Part shown: positions 1-10,789 of the stretch, piece by piece
Position numbering within the stretch: the first letter of the stretch is position 1
Layout: every line of letters starts with the position of its first letter
NCBI RefSeq assembly: GCF_900005765.1
Contig: NC_041690.1
Location: 2,356,001 to 2,420,000 of the forward strand
Reading direction: 5' to 3'
Length of the DNA stretch: 64,000 bases
Source: Plasmodium relictum
Taxonomy: Eukaryota; Apicomplexa; Aconoidasida; Haemosporida; Plasmodiidae
Program-made: the position numbers and the translations under genes
Notes under the pieces: model-generated
What the model saw: the letters and a program-made list of their open reading frames with translations, nothing else
The model's database searches: none
What the model was told of the DNA's origin: nothing

Positions 1-525
1 TAATTTAATTTAATTTAATTATAAATATATATATATATTTATACATTCGTATTTTTATTTTAGTTTTCATCATATGCTATAAATGTGCATATACATATTT
101 AATTTTGAAGACACTTTTTCATATTAATAAAGACTATAAAAATATATATTAACGAAATTATAGAATATTACGAAATATTATTTTACTTATTTATTTATTT
201 TATTTTATTTTCATTTTTTTTGAACAACCATATGAATCTAAAGATTAATTATTTATTTAAATATATTATATTTAATATTTCCTAGTAACTATATATGTAT
301 ATATATAACCTAAAAATATTTAAATATATGAATATTAATCTTATAATTTTTTATGTAACTACATTATATTTGCATGAATATGCGCATTCCAATTTATATA
401 AATTTTATATAGGAAATGCACAAAATAGGTCATATAAAATTCATAAATGTGTCAAACAAATAGTGAAAATGGTAATTTAGAAGTATAAAAAAAAAAAAAA
501 ATAAATAATTAAACTTTTTTTTAAA
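1..525. other. Intergenic, no gene seen
   Basis: Very A+T-rich sequence flanking the 3' end of the NudC gene. A 61-codon open frame at 295-480 has intergenic-like composition and no recognisable protein features, so it is not called. Presumably it holds the NudC 3' UTR near its right edge. Confidence 0.6.
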
Positions 526-1497
526 TTATTTATTAAAAAATACACTATTTGACGAATTTCCATAATTTATGTTGGCATTTGAAAAATCAAGTTCAGGATG
601 CATTTTTTTAAATTTTTCAAAAATTTCATTTTTTTTCTGTTCATCAGATGTTGGTAAATTTAGTGATTTTTGTCTTTGATCATATAACATTTTTTCTACA
701 ACAGCTCTTGTTTCAGGATCTAAATCATCTATTCTAGAATTTTCTGGAACAATTTTTTTTACATCAATTTCAGGATCTCCTTTAATAGCTGTTGCCCACC
801 ATTCTAATCCATGTAATTTTTCAATAAGTATATGAATTATTTGATTATCTTCAAGTGTCCATATAGATCCTTCAGGTTTTATTTTTTTATAAAATTCTCC
901 GTCAATTATTACTTTATCTTTTACTTTTACAAATAATCTTTTATATGTCAAATCTACTTTAACATCTTTTGTTTTTATTTTTTCTTTTGCATCAATAAAC
1001 ATTTCCAAGCTACTTGTATTTTGAATCCATCTATATTTGTCAGTTATTCCACCATTATCTTTTGGAGGTAGAGAATCACCATCAGAATCATCTGAATTCT
1101 TTTTTTTCTCTTCCTTTTTTGTATCACCATCCTTTTGGACATTCTCATTTATTTTCATGTTTTTTTGTTCTTTTTCTATGTTATTTTCCTTTTCTTTTAG
1201 GTTTTTTTTTTTTTTATGAATAGAATCTTCATCATCTACTTTCAACTCATTTTTCTCATCTTTTTCAATTTTTTTTTTAAGTTCAGCTAAATATTCGTCC
1301 TTTTTTGCATAATGTTTCCTTAAATTTTTTAATACAATTTCTTCGCATTGTTCCAGGTTTTCTGATTTCAAAATAAAATCTGTTTTTCTTAATAAAAAGT
1401 AAAAAAAATGATTCATTAAATTATTTATATCTCCACACTCTTTTGCAATATTTAACATTAAAAAATCAAATTTCTCGTTTACTACATCTGGATCCAT
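526..1497 (-). CDS. NUDC: NudC family protein (nuclear movement protein, CS domain)
   Basis: Single exon, 323 residues, close to animal NudC length (about 330). Residues 9-42 match the NudC N-terminal helical segment, ending in the conserved pattern FFYFLLRKTDF. Residues 45-150 are a charged, lysine- and glutamate-rich linker, probably coiled coil. Residues 154-243 form a p23-like CS domain: YRWIQ start, paired Trp at 233-234, and the IWTLED strand near 212. A conserved tail follows with DDLDPETRAVVEKMLYDQ (around 257-274). The family acts as a cochaperone linked to Hsp90 and to dynein/LIS1 client folding; a cytosolic location is expected. The start ATG is the first in frame and lies in an A-rich context. 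Only the parasite-specific role is uncertain. Confidence 0.93.
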   Translation of the reverse strand: MDPDVVNEKFDFLMLNIAKECGDINNLMNHFFYFLLRKTDFILKSENLEQCEEIVLKNLRKHYAKKDEYLAELKKKIEKDEKNELKVDDEDSIHKKKKNLKEKENNIEKEQKNMKINENVQKDGDTKKEEKKKNSDDSDGDSLPPKDNGGITDKYRWIQNTSSLEMFIDAKEKIKTKDVKVDLTYKRLFVKVKDKVIIDGEFYKKIKPEGSIWTLEDNQIIHILIEKLHGLEWWATAIKGDPEIDVKKIVPENSRIDDLDPETRAVVEKMLYDQRQKSLNLPTSDEQKKNEIFEKFKKMHPELDFSNANINYGNSSNSVFFNK

Positions 1498-4211
1498 TTT
1501 TTTGAGTTCAATTTTTAATAAAATAAAAGAATTATTAAATTTTAATTATTGTAATATATATATAAATATGTTACAATAATATGGATAAATTTCATTAAAA
1601 GTATTTATTTAAGGAAATAAAAAATGAAAAAAAAAACAAAATAATTATTTATACTTTAATAATATTTAATTAATAATTCCAAAACCCAAATATTTCACAT
1701 CTTTTTATAGAGCAAAATGATTTTTATTTTGCATAAATTGTAAATTAAAAAAATAAAAATTATAATTTTACTTACAAACATATATTATTCAATAAAAAAA
1801 AAAAAAATAAAATTAATTCATATAGAAATTGCAAAATAAATATTTTTATATAAAAAAATAAACTTTCTGTAAAGTATGACTGTTGCAAAATTCATTATAA
1901 AATTTTTAATTTTAATAAAGATACATCTAAATAATATCATAATATAAATTATTACTTTTTAAAAATTAAAGAATAATTACTTAATATTTAAAAATGTAAA
2001 TATATAAATGAAAAGAGTATTCCCCTCAAATTAAGAAAAATATTATAAATATTTTGCATAATAAAAAGAGTTTAATATATTTATAAATAAGGCAAAATAA
2101 ATTAGTTTAATATTCCAATATATAAGTAGCAATTAAAAATAATATTACAAGAAAAGAAATAAAATAAATATACCTTATATATTTGAATGGAAATAAGACA
2201 TGTATAATAATTCACAAAAAAATATGATAAATTTAATGATTTATAGAAGATATACAGAAATATTAATACTTTAAAAATGAAATATATATATATATAAGAT
2301 CAATTTACTTTAAATCTTAAATACAAAAAAATTTAACAAAAAATAAATAAAATAGAACAATAAATTTATAGTATTTTATAAATAAAATAGTTGATATTAA
2401 TCTTAGAAAACTTTACTTAAATTCCGATATATTTTTTAAAACTGATAAAACCCATAAGAAATTTACAAATTCATATAATAAGAATAATTTATTATAGTTA
2501 GCATAGTGAAAAAATATGAAAATTATCTATACTATAATAGTAAAATATAAAACTTTTATTAACCTAAGATATATTAAATAAATATTTAATAAAAAGAAAT
2601 AATTTTTAAATGACGTTGTCTAATTGATAAATCACTTCTGTAAATGATTTTTTTCTTCTTAAATAAAATATATACATATAATTTAAAATTATGTTGTGTT
2701 ACTTACGAATATAAATATTTAACAATTTTTTTTTATAAATCCTATATTCTAAAAGATAACAATACATATACCATTTTAATTATCCTATTAAATAATACAA
2801 TTTTATTTTCTATTCTTTATTTTTTTTTTTTCCTTCTTTCTTTTTATTATGTAGAAAATAAAAAAAACATTATAATATATCATGAGAGATTCTAAATTCA
2901 TTCATTTATAATAAATGAATAAAAATTATAATAAATATATAAGTTAATCTTTTAGATAATAAAAAAAAATAACATAGATAAAAAAAACTGATAATTTATA
3001 AATATAAAAATTATATAATTATCTCCAACATTAATTAGATGTAACATTTTTAATTTTTATTTTAATAATAATTAAAACTTATATTTTACTTTAAAACTTC
3101 AATATCTTTTCTCTTATTTATTTTTTTTTTTTTTATTAATTATATAAAAACTTTTCATTTCATAAAATAATTTAAAAGATATAATTCAAAAAAAAGAAAA
3201 AATAATGCTGAAGTATTAACCTATAAAGAAAGATATTTTTTATTTATTTTTTTATTTTTTTTTTGTCTAGACTTTAAAAGGTATGTTCTTTACATTAGAG
3301 CTTTTATATTTCCCTTTTTTTTTTTTTAAAAGATAAGCTTCATCATTTTTGTAAAAGGGTTTCTAAAAGATTACCTATGTTAAAAATATTATGTTTTAAT
3401 AAAAGAAAAAATGATACAATTATTATGTTTATACCACTTTTAATATTAAAAATAATATTTTAATTTATAAGAACGATTGTAAGGTAAATAACTTAATTCA
3501 AGTATTACTATAAGATATTATTTTAATCAAATTATAAATAGAATAAAAAATATATAACAAATACGAATTACTCTTTAATGATAACTTAAATATACTTTAG
3601 CATAAATTCTTTCTTTCTAGGTTTTCTATACTAATAGAAAATAAACTTTTAAAAATTTTTTTGTTATTGTTTTTTCTAATTGGATCTATTTATTTTTGTT
3701 TTAACTCATTTCTTATTGCATGCAATCCATTTTTCTATAGCATGTATTCAATATTTATTTGCATGCACCCCGTTTTTTTTTTTTTTTTAAGTTGCAAGTA
3801 TAAAAAGTACACACAATAAGAAAATATATAGATTATTTTTCATAGCAAATTTTTAAGGTAAATTCCTATTAAAAATTACTCTGCCATTTTTTTAGATTTC
3901 TCTTAAAAAAATTATTGAACAAATAATTAAGAGTATAAATTTTGAAAATTTAATATAAAAATTAAAATTTGTTTTCCCCATTTTAATTATATATGACTAT
4001 TTTAAAGAAAATTATTAATTCTGAAAATTTTTTAAATATTAACTTAAAATATCTTTAGAACCTTTTATTATTTAGATATTACTATATATAAGCATTACGT
4101 ATATATAATGTATTAACATTTTTTTTTTTTTTAATAATCTGAAAATATATAAAATATATAAATTTAAAAAATACTAAATTAAAATTTTTTTTTTTTTAAA
4201 TAGAAACAAAA
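1498..4211. other. 2.7-kb intergenic region between NudC and the acidic secreted protein
   Basis: Divergent promoter space for the NudC (-) and acidic-protein (+) genes. It is A+T-rich with many homopolymer tracts. The 83-codon frame at 2644-2895 is a hydrophobic, Phe/Tyr/Leu-rich translation of A+T-rich DNA and is not credible. The notable content is three GCATG-type motifs at 3717-3767, listed separately. No RNA gene was recognised. Confidence 0.55.
3717..3767. promoter_or_regulatory. Cluster of TGCATGCA-type ApiAP2 motifs
   Basis: Two exact TGCATGCA octamers (3717-3724 and 3760-3767) flank a GCATGT hexamer at 3740-3745, about 450-500 bases upstream of the acidic secreted protein start. 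TGCATGC is the known binding sequence of the sporozoite factor AP2-Sp and its relatives in Plasmodium. Such octamers are rare by chance in DNA this poor in G and C. Assigning them to the downstream gene is inference. Confidence 0.5.
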
Positions 4212-4631
4212 ATGATTCTTAAAAATATATTTTTTATTATTGTTCTTTTGAACTATATTGCGTACTTAAAAAAAGAATATCAGTGTTCTTGTGAATCTAA
4301 CCAACCAAATCCTTTTGCACAACCTGAAGGTGATGAAGAGGAAGAATCATTATCATCATCCAAAGTGATGGAAAAAGGTCCTCTTGAAGCAAAGGCTGAT
4401 GATGGTAATATCAATAATGGAAATAACGGTGGTGATAATGATTCATACTATGGGAATAATGGGGGTGATGATGATGACAATGACAATGATGATGATGATG
4501 AAGAAATAAGTGGTGATGACGGTGACGATGATGATGATGAAATTGAAGCTGATGATAATGATGATTTAGTAGATCTTGATGATGATGAGGAGGAAAAAGA
4601 AAAAAAAAAGAAAATTAATAATGAAAATTGA
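4212..4631 (+). CDS. Small secreted acidic protein, Asp/Glu/Gly/Asn-rich
   Basis: Single exon, 139 residues. I do not recognise the family. Residues 1-20 are a hydrophobic signal peptide or anchor (MILKNIFFIIVLLNYIAYL), followed by a short Cys pair (CSC near 26-28) and a Pro/Gln patch. From about residue 37 the protein becomes strongly acidic: imperfect NNGGD(N) units near 70-86, then runs of Asp/Glu, and a terminal Lys/Glu stretch. The codon pattern (GAT-rich and clearly richer in G than the flanks), signal peptide and A-rich start context (aaaaATG) support a real gene. It lies downstream of the TGCATGCA cluster, so expression in sporozoites or another stage using that motif is possible. It could be a surface or vacuolar protein; function unknown. 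Confidence 0.7.
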   Translation: MILKNIFFIIVLLNYIAYLKKEYQCSCESNQPNPFAQPEGDEEEESLSSSKVMEKGPLEAKADDGNINNGNNGGDNDSYYGNNGGDDDDNDNDDDDEEISGDDGDDDDDEIEADDNDDLVDLDDDEEEKEKKKKINNEN

Positions 4632-5227
4632 AATTAATAAAAGAAAAGATAATAATGTTAGTGATAGTATAACAATGAAATTAATATATAGTAATTAAAA
4701 AAATGTAGGAAAATTTTTAATCATTTATAGTAAGTATGTAAAGAAAATATATTTTTTCATTTGCTAAACGAAAAAAGAATATCGTTTATAAAATATAAGT
4801 AACTTTAACATTGCTGAATTAAAATTTACAATATTATTAAGTTATTCAACTATTAATTTTATAATATTTTCTTATGGATTTTTTTTTTTTATTTATTTAA
4901 AAATATGTACATGAACTTTTAAGAAGAAAAGTGTTTTATATAATTTTTCTTTGTACTTATAACTAAAATTCATATTAAGGAAAAAATTAAAGAATTTCTA
5001 ATATTTTTTTATTTTATTTTTAATTTATAATAAAACATTTTAAATAATATTCATAATATAAAGGAAATTACGCAGTTTTTTTAATTTGTTGTCTATACTT
5101 TCTTCCTATAAAAAAGAATAAAGCAAAATTTTATTTAGAAAAAAAAACAATTTGCACATTGCATTAAAATTTTTTCTAGTTCTTATATTTTTATTACAAC
5201 TGTTTGGTTTATTTATTTATTTATTTT
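4632..5227. other. Intergenic (convergent 3' ends), no gene seen
   Basis: A+T-rich spacer between the 3' end of the acidic-protein gene and the 3' end of the minus-strand bL36 gene. No open frame or motif of note; it presumably holds both 3' UTRs. Confidence 0.6.
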
Positions 5228-5714
5228 TTAATAACCTGCTGTATACATGGTAATAAATTGAGATTTATATTTAGGATTTCTAACTGACTGCTTATAGAAA
5301 ATATATTTTTCTAAATACTTTGGAATTCCTCTAGATCTTGGAGAGGGATTTGATAAAACTTGCTTATGCCTAGGGTTAGCATTACAATCAACCCCTAATA
5401 ATAATCAAAAAAAAAAAGAAAAAAGATTATTTCTAATTCAACTTTTTTTAAGATGAAAACATACTAGAAATATTTAATATAAAGTTCTTTTATTTTCCTA
5501 AAAACGCATTTTAGTAAATTATATTTACCTAACAAAGGAATATGCCATTTACGAATAACATACCGGCATGAATTACACAATAAAGTTAGCACTCCTACAT
5601 ATAATAGTTAATGAAAATTAAATAGGATCTCATTAAAACATAGAGATGTTTTATATATTTTACTATAAAAAAAAAAACTTTTATGAATTTTTCTTTTATA
5701 CCTCTATGCCACAT
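5228..5714 (-). CDS. Ribosomal protein bL36, mitochondrial type (three exons)
   Basis: Deduced exons on the minus strand: 5714-5702, 5594-5529 and 5394-5228. The introns are GT-AG and the phases match, giving 81 residues. Exon 1 encodes only MWHRG. Residues 11-34 carry the bL36 zinc-ribbon signature: CNSC, a Cys 16 residues later, and the diagnostic NPRHKQ, compared with bacterial C-x2-C-x12-C-x4/5-H. Unlike bacterial bL36, which ends soon after HKQ, this protein has a basic/aromatic C-terminal extension of about 45 residues ending in MYTAGY. Plasmodium apicoplast genomes encode their own rpl36, so a nuclear copy most likely serves the mitochondrial large subunit (inference). The gene is easy to miss because no exon exceeds 170 bases. 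Confidence 0.78.
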
Positions 5715-6547
5715 TTTATTAATAAGCCAATTTTCTCCTTTATATATATAATTTAAACAAAACACATCTTTTGTTTTATCTTATTTTATTTTATTTTTTG
5801 AACATGTATAGATATATAATTGCTTTTACTTTTTTAATAATAAAGAAAAAAAGTTGACAAAATGCTTAAATACTTCTATTTTATATTTTAAGTACCTCTA
5901 GTATTAATTTTTAATTTCTTCAAGCATTGAAATATTTTAATACTGTTGATGTTATTAAAAATTATTTATGTTTTTTTTTTTTTATTTTTTTCTTTATTTT
6001 GCAATATATTATTGATAGAAATGCAATAAAAAAATATTGTTTTTTTTATATCATTTTGTTTTCTTTTCATTAAAGTTAAATTTTTTTGGTGAATTATATT
6101 TTTTTGAACTCTTCATTCTACTTGCTTTCTTAATAATAACATTAATTTAATTTTTTATTTTATTTTTATATCATATTTATTTATCCTATTTACTTTTTTT
6201 TCCTTATTTATTTCTTAAAGGTAGTTAATTCAAATTTTATAATTTTTTTTGTGTGTAATTTTATTTTTTTTTTTTTTTTAATTTTTTTTTTATATTTTCA
6301 TTATTTTTAATAAATTATACAAAAAATAAAAAAAATGAAATATTTTTATTAAAAGTTTTATATTTTTAATACTATATTATTTTACTACTCTTCATTTTTT
6401 TTTATTTTTTTTGTTAAGAATTCTTATGACTCATTCTTATATGAAATAGACTTATATTTGAAACTGTATCAAATACTTCTGTTTTTTTTATTAATGAAAA
6501 TATTTTAATTTTTATAATCTAAGTTATTTTTCCGAAACATACACATA
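5715..6547. other. Divergent intergenic region bL36 / GID8
   Basis: A+T-rich spacer between two divergently transcribed genes, presumably a shared promoter. Long T runs occur at 5970-6300. No open frame or recognisable motif. Confidence 0.55.
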
Positions 6548-8612
6548 ATGATTGAAAATTCAATAGATGAAAATTGCCACGTATCCTTAAATCCGTAAGA
6601 TGTTTTTTTATCATTTATAAATAAATAATCAAATATTTATATATATATTTTTTATTATTATTAAATTATTATATTTTTATTTTATTTTATTGGCATTAGA
6701 AAAAATTGGTTAAAAGAATTCGAATATACAAAAATACACGAAAATGACTTAAACGAAGTTTTAATGAATTACTTTTGTGTGCATCGAATGTATGATGTTG
6801 CATACGAATTTAAAAAAGAAGCTAACGTTAAACGTATGAATTTTCATAAATATAATAAAACTAATATAATTAAATAAAATAAAAATTGAAATATAACAAA
6901 TTTAAAAAAAAGAAAAAGTTAAATGATGATAATTATGCGCTAAAATTAAATTCATACTACTATGTAGAATGATGAAAATTTTTGTCATCCTTGATCTGAT
7001 ATTTTTCTAATGAATTTTAATTATTTTTTTAAATATTTTGTAATAGATTATGATTTATTATTATTAAAAAAAAAAAATAAAAATCAAACAATTATATTAA
7101 AATAATGAATTATTTATTTATTTATTTTTTTTTTTTACATTAGTTATGTAACCATGAAAAGAAAAAAAAAGAAAAAAAGAAATTAAAAATTAATAAATAT
7201 AAAAACTTTTTTTTTCAGCTGATATGCCAATAGATACAATAAAAACACGCTATTTAATTCAAAATGAAATAATGAACAATAAAATAGAAAAGGCTATTGA
7301 ACATATAAATAATTTAGATCAAGGAGTAAATAAATAAATAAATAAATTTGATTAATATTTTTATTTTATTTTTTTTATTGTTTAATATATGTATTTATTT
7401 GTTTTATTTTATTTTTTTTTTATTTTATAGATTTTAAAAAAACATAAAGACATAATTTTTTTTCTTAAAAAACAACAGTTACTAAAATTGATTTTAAATG
7501 TGAGACAATAAAAAAGAAAAAAACATTTTTTTATTCCTGTTAATAATATTGTTCATTATAATATACTTAATTGTAATTCTTAAATAAATAAATAAAAACA
7601 CTTTTTTTAATATTTAGAATAATATTAATGAAGCAATAATATATTCTCAACAAGAATTAGCCCCATATGTAAATGAGAAGGTTTGTCCTTTTTTATTTAG
7701 TGTATTTTTTTTCTTAATTTTTATATTCTAACGTCTTATATATATTTTTTATTCCAATTTTTTGTATTTATTTATTTTATTTTATTTTTTTATTAGCTTT
7801 TCAAATTTTAATTATATGTGTATAATTTATTTTTTCTTTATTATGTTTTTTTTTTTTTTCTCCAGCCTTCACTAATTAACGAAATAGATGATGTCATGAT
7901 GCTAATGGCTTATCAAGATCTGAATGTATCTTTTTTTTTTTTTATTATTTCTTTTTAAAAACTATTAAGATAATTATTTAGCATTGTAATTTTTTTTTTT
8001 TTTTTTTAAAAAAAAAATGATTTATAGAGTGAGGAAGCTAAAAAGTTAATACAAAAAATAGAAAAGAAAAAAAATACATTAAAAAGAATTGATGACATTA
8101 TTTTAAGTTATTACAATGTTGATAGTGGTATTAAAAAAGAAAAAATAAATTATGAATAAAAATTATATATTTATTTTATATTATTATTTTTTTTTTTTTT
8201 TATTTTTCTTGTAGAAAGTACATTAGAATATATAGTTAAAAATGTTTTTTTTACTCAAAATATTTTAAGTTCAAAGGTATGCAAATTATATTTCTTTGAT
8301 TTCTTATATATTTCTTTATTTATATGCAATTACCTTTTTATATTTAGTTATTTATCAAACTTTTTATTTTATTATTATTTTTTTTTTTTTTTTTCTTCTT
8401 AACAGTACCCATGTAGTATACCAAAACTAAAAAATTTGAAAACAGGATATATAGAATATTATGAAAAATATAAAAAAAAAAAAAAAAAGAATTCAGAGAA
8501 AAAAAACAGAAATAAGAATAAAGGAAAGACAGAAAATTTTGATGATCAAAATTTTGAAAATATTTCAAAAAGTTTTGATGCAGCAAATGACGAGGATTAT
8601 CGTTCTGTTTGA
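6548..8612 (+). CDS. GID8: GID8 homologue, LisH-CTLH subunit of the GID/CTLH E3 ligase (nine exons)
   Basis: Deduced exons: 6548-6594, 6700-6833, 7219-7325, 7431-7499, 7618-7680, 7866-7925, 8028-8127, 8215-8276 and 8406-8612. All junctions are GT-AG and frame-consistent, giving 282 residues (human GID8 has 228). Exon 2 encodes the LisH motif (WLKEFEYTKI ... LNEVLMNYFCVHRMYDVAYEF). Exons 3-5 encode the CTLH and CRA start: IKTRYLIQNEIMNNKIEKAIE, FFLKKQQLLKLI and NEAIIYSQQELAPYV. Exons 6-8 follow the CRA domain (INEIDDVMMLMAYQDL). The tail in exon 9 is Lys/Asn-rich and parasite-specific. GID8 is a scaffold of the CTLH ubiquitin ligase that acts on metabolic enzymes and regulators in other eukaryotes; its Plasmodium substrates are unknown. 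Confidence 0.88.
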
Positions 8613-9139
8613 TTTAAAAACTTTTCTTTTCATTTTTTTTATGTATATATGAAAAGTTTTATTACATTACTATTTTTATTATTATTTTTTATTTTCATGC
8701 ATTTGCACATATATATTATATTATTTATTTATTTATATACCTATTTTTTTTTTAACTCTTATTTTATATTATCTAAGGCAACCAACTTGCTTACTTAATA
8801 GTTTTGTTTTTAGTATATCATAATAAACTAAAATAATTTTTTAAAAAAATGATATAAAAGTATTCTATTTTTTTTAACTACAAAATAACTTAATTTTTTA
8901 TAACATGTTATAAACTTTTTTAAAAAACAATAAATAAAAGAATAAATATATTTTGGAAAAAAAAAGACAATAATAAAATAATATAAATAAAAGAAAAATA
9001 TTATATTTACTTAAAATTTTTAATAATTATATTTAAAATATGCATTAACTATAATAAATTCATATTTTTTAGTTTTTATTATGTACATGTAAAAGTATTT
9101 TTTTTCTTTTTCTTTAAACATAGAAGATTTAAAAGTTTA
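8613..9139. other. Convergent intergenic spacer
   Basis: 3' flanks of the GID8 gene (+) and the membrane-protein gene (-). A+T-rich with no open frame of note. Confidence 0.6.
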
Positions 9140-10129
9140 TTAGAAAGAGAAATTTATAAAGTTGTAAATATAGTAAAATATAGTAACAGTTAATATGAAT
9201 GAAGTAAAAAAAAAGAGAGCATAGAATATTAAAAGAAAAAAAAAAATTTCATCAAAATTAAAATATGAAAAAATAAATGAAATATTTTTATAAAGGGTTC
9301 TATATTTTAAGTACAATTTTTTACTTAACGTAAAATTTAAATATACATTCATCCAATAAAGAAATGTATTAAATATATATAAACAATATAATAAATTTAC
9401 ATAAGCAGAAATATAAAAAATTATTTTTTTTAGTTTTTTATTTCTTGTTTTAAGAAAGTGAATATAAAATAATAGAACCGTTAGTATAATAATTGTAAAA
9501 GTGTTAATAACTATGTTATATATTTTATTTACTTGAAGATCAATTATATAATGAAAGAAAAAAAATATGTAATATAGAACAAATAAAAAATTTACCATAA
9601 ATTTCGTTTTATCTTTTTTATTTAGCATATTTTTTATTTTTTGATCTACATTTTTATTTTTTTTTTTTTTAAAAATGATATTATCCCCATTAACTGATAT
9701 ATTATCATCTAAAAATGATTTATCATCTATATGTATATTTTCTGAATCACTATAAATTTTTTTGTTTATTTCTATACTCAACTTTTTTCTTATTTTGTAT
9801 TCATTAAAAGATCGATCTCTTAAATTATGTTCTACTTTTTTATTTTTTAGTAAGTGTTCTTTATTTTCATTAGATAAATTATTATTGTTAATTTTATTAG
9901 GAGAACTCTCACATGAAAGAAAATTCTTCTTCACTTTCTTATCATTCATTTTTTTATCCTTTTGATTTGTTTCTTTTTTACATGCATCCTTTTCTTTTTT
10001 CTTATCCAAGTTATTTTTTTCTTTTATTTCCTTTTTATCATTTCCTTCTTTTTCATTTTTTCTTTTGCATAAAGTACTATTTTTATATTTCTCCACAATT
10101 TTATTATAATCACCATATAATTTGTCCAT
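9140..10129 (-). CDS. Unrecognised membrane protein, four predicted transmembrane segments
   Basis: Single exon, 329 residues; I do not recognise a family. Residues 1-175 are hydrophilic and very Lys/Asn/Glu-rich with no signal peptide. The C-terminal half is hydrophobic and aromatic, with likely membrane spans near 177-198, 205-226, 236-258 and 293-323, separated by short basic loops (for example LKTRNKKLKK near 226-235). This suggests a polytopic protein with a long cytosolic N-terminus. The start is the first ATG of the frame, preceded by an A/T-rich leader. It is the last of four minus-strand genes in tandem. Conserved Plasmodium membrane protein is the most that can be said. Confidence 0.7.
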   Translation of the reverse strand: MDKLYGDYNKIVEKYKNSTLCKRKNEKEGNDKKEIKEKNNLDKKKEKDACKKETNQKDKKMNDKKVKKNFLSCESSPNKINNNNLSNENKEHLLKNKKVEHNLRDRSFNEYKIRKKLSIEINKKIYSDSENIHIDDKSFLDDNISVNGDNIIFKKKKNKNVDQKIKNMLNKKDKTKFMVNFLFVLYYIFFFFHYIIDLQVNKIYNIVINTFTIIILTVLLFYIHFLKTRNKKLKKIIFYISAYVNLLYCLYIFNTFLYWMNVYLNFTLSKKLYLKYRTLYKNISFIFSYFNFDEIFFFLLIFYALFFFTSFILTVTIFYYIYNFINFSF

Positions 10130-10789
10130 TTAAGAATTTTTTTCTATTTTTAATTTTTTAAATATTGTAATTTTCTTTTTCTGAATTTTTTATATTTCAC
10201 TCCAATGAATAAAGAGAGAAATATATAGAATAAGACATAAGTATCTCAAGAGATTAAATTATAATATTAAACCTTCTAACATCTGCATAAAAATCTAATT
10301 AAAAAAAGATAAATAAATGAATAATATAATATATGTTATTTATTTTATAAAATCTTGTAAAAATTAAGATATATATTTTTACACAAACCTTTATATCAAT
10401 TATTACTAATACATTAAAAATATATAAAAATAAAAAAATGTAGATAATAAAATAATAAAAACTTTCAATAAAAAATTATTTTAATTTTTAAAATAATGAA
10501 TTAAAAAAATAATTATTAATTTATTATATTTGTCTTTTTTTTTTTTTTTTTTTTTTTTCTTTTTATATTTCAGTTAATATTTTCGCTTATTTGAGGTAAG
10601 CAAACACCCTAATATAAAAATAAGAAATAACATAAAAAAAAAAAAAAAAAAATATAAAATTATGAAGAATTAAAATGCATAAAGTAAATAAGTGATAAAT
10701 AAAAAATTTAAGTAAATATATATTTAGTTTTTTATTATAACTTAAAATTTCAATATTATTTTTATTATATTTTTTTTTTTTTTTCATTT
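10130..10789. other. Intergenic between two minus-strand genes
   Basis: A+T-rich sequence with a long T run at 10530-10560 and an A run at 10634-10651. A 66-codon frame at 10587-10787 is a hydrophobic translation of A+T sequence and is rejected. Presumably it is the promoter of the membrane-protein gene and the 3' UTR of the next gene. Confidence 0.55.

Noticed and set aside
2644-2895. Open frame of 83 codons
   Set aside because: Leu/Phe/Tyr/Asn-rich translation of A+T-rich DNA with no ordered features and no coding-like G+C rise.
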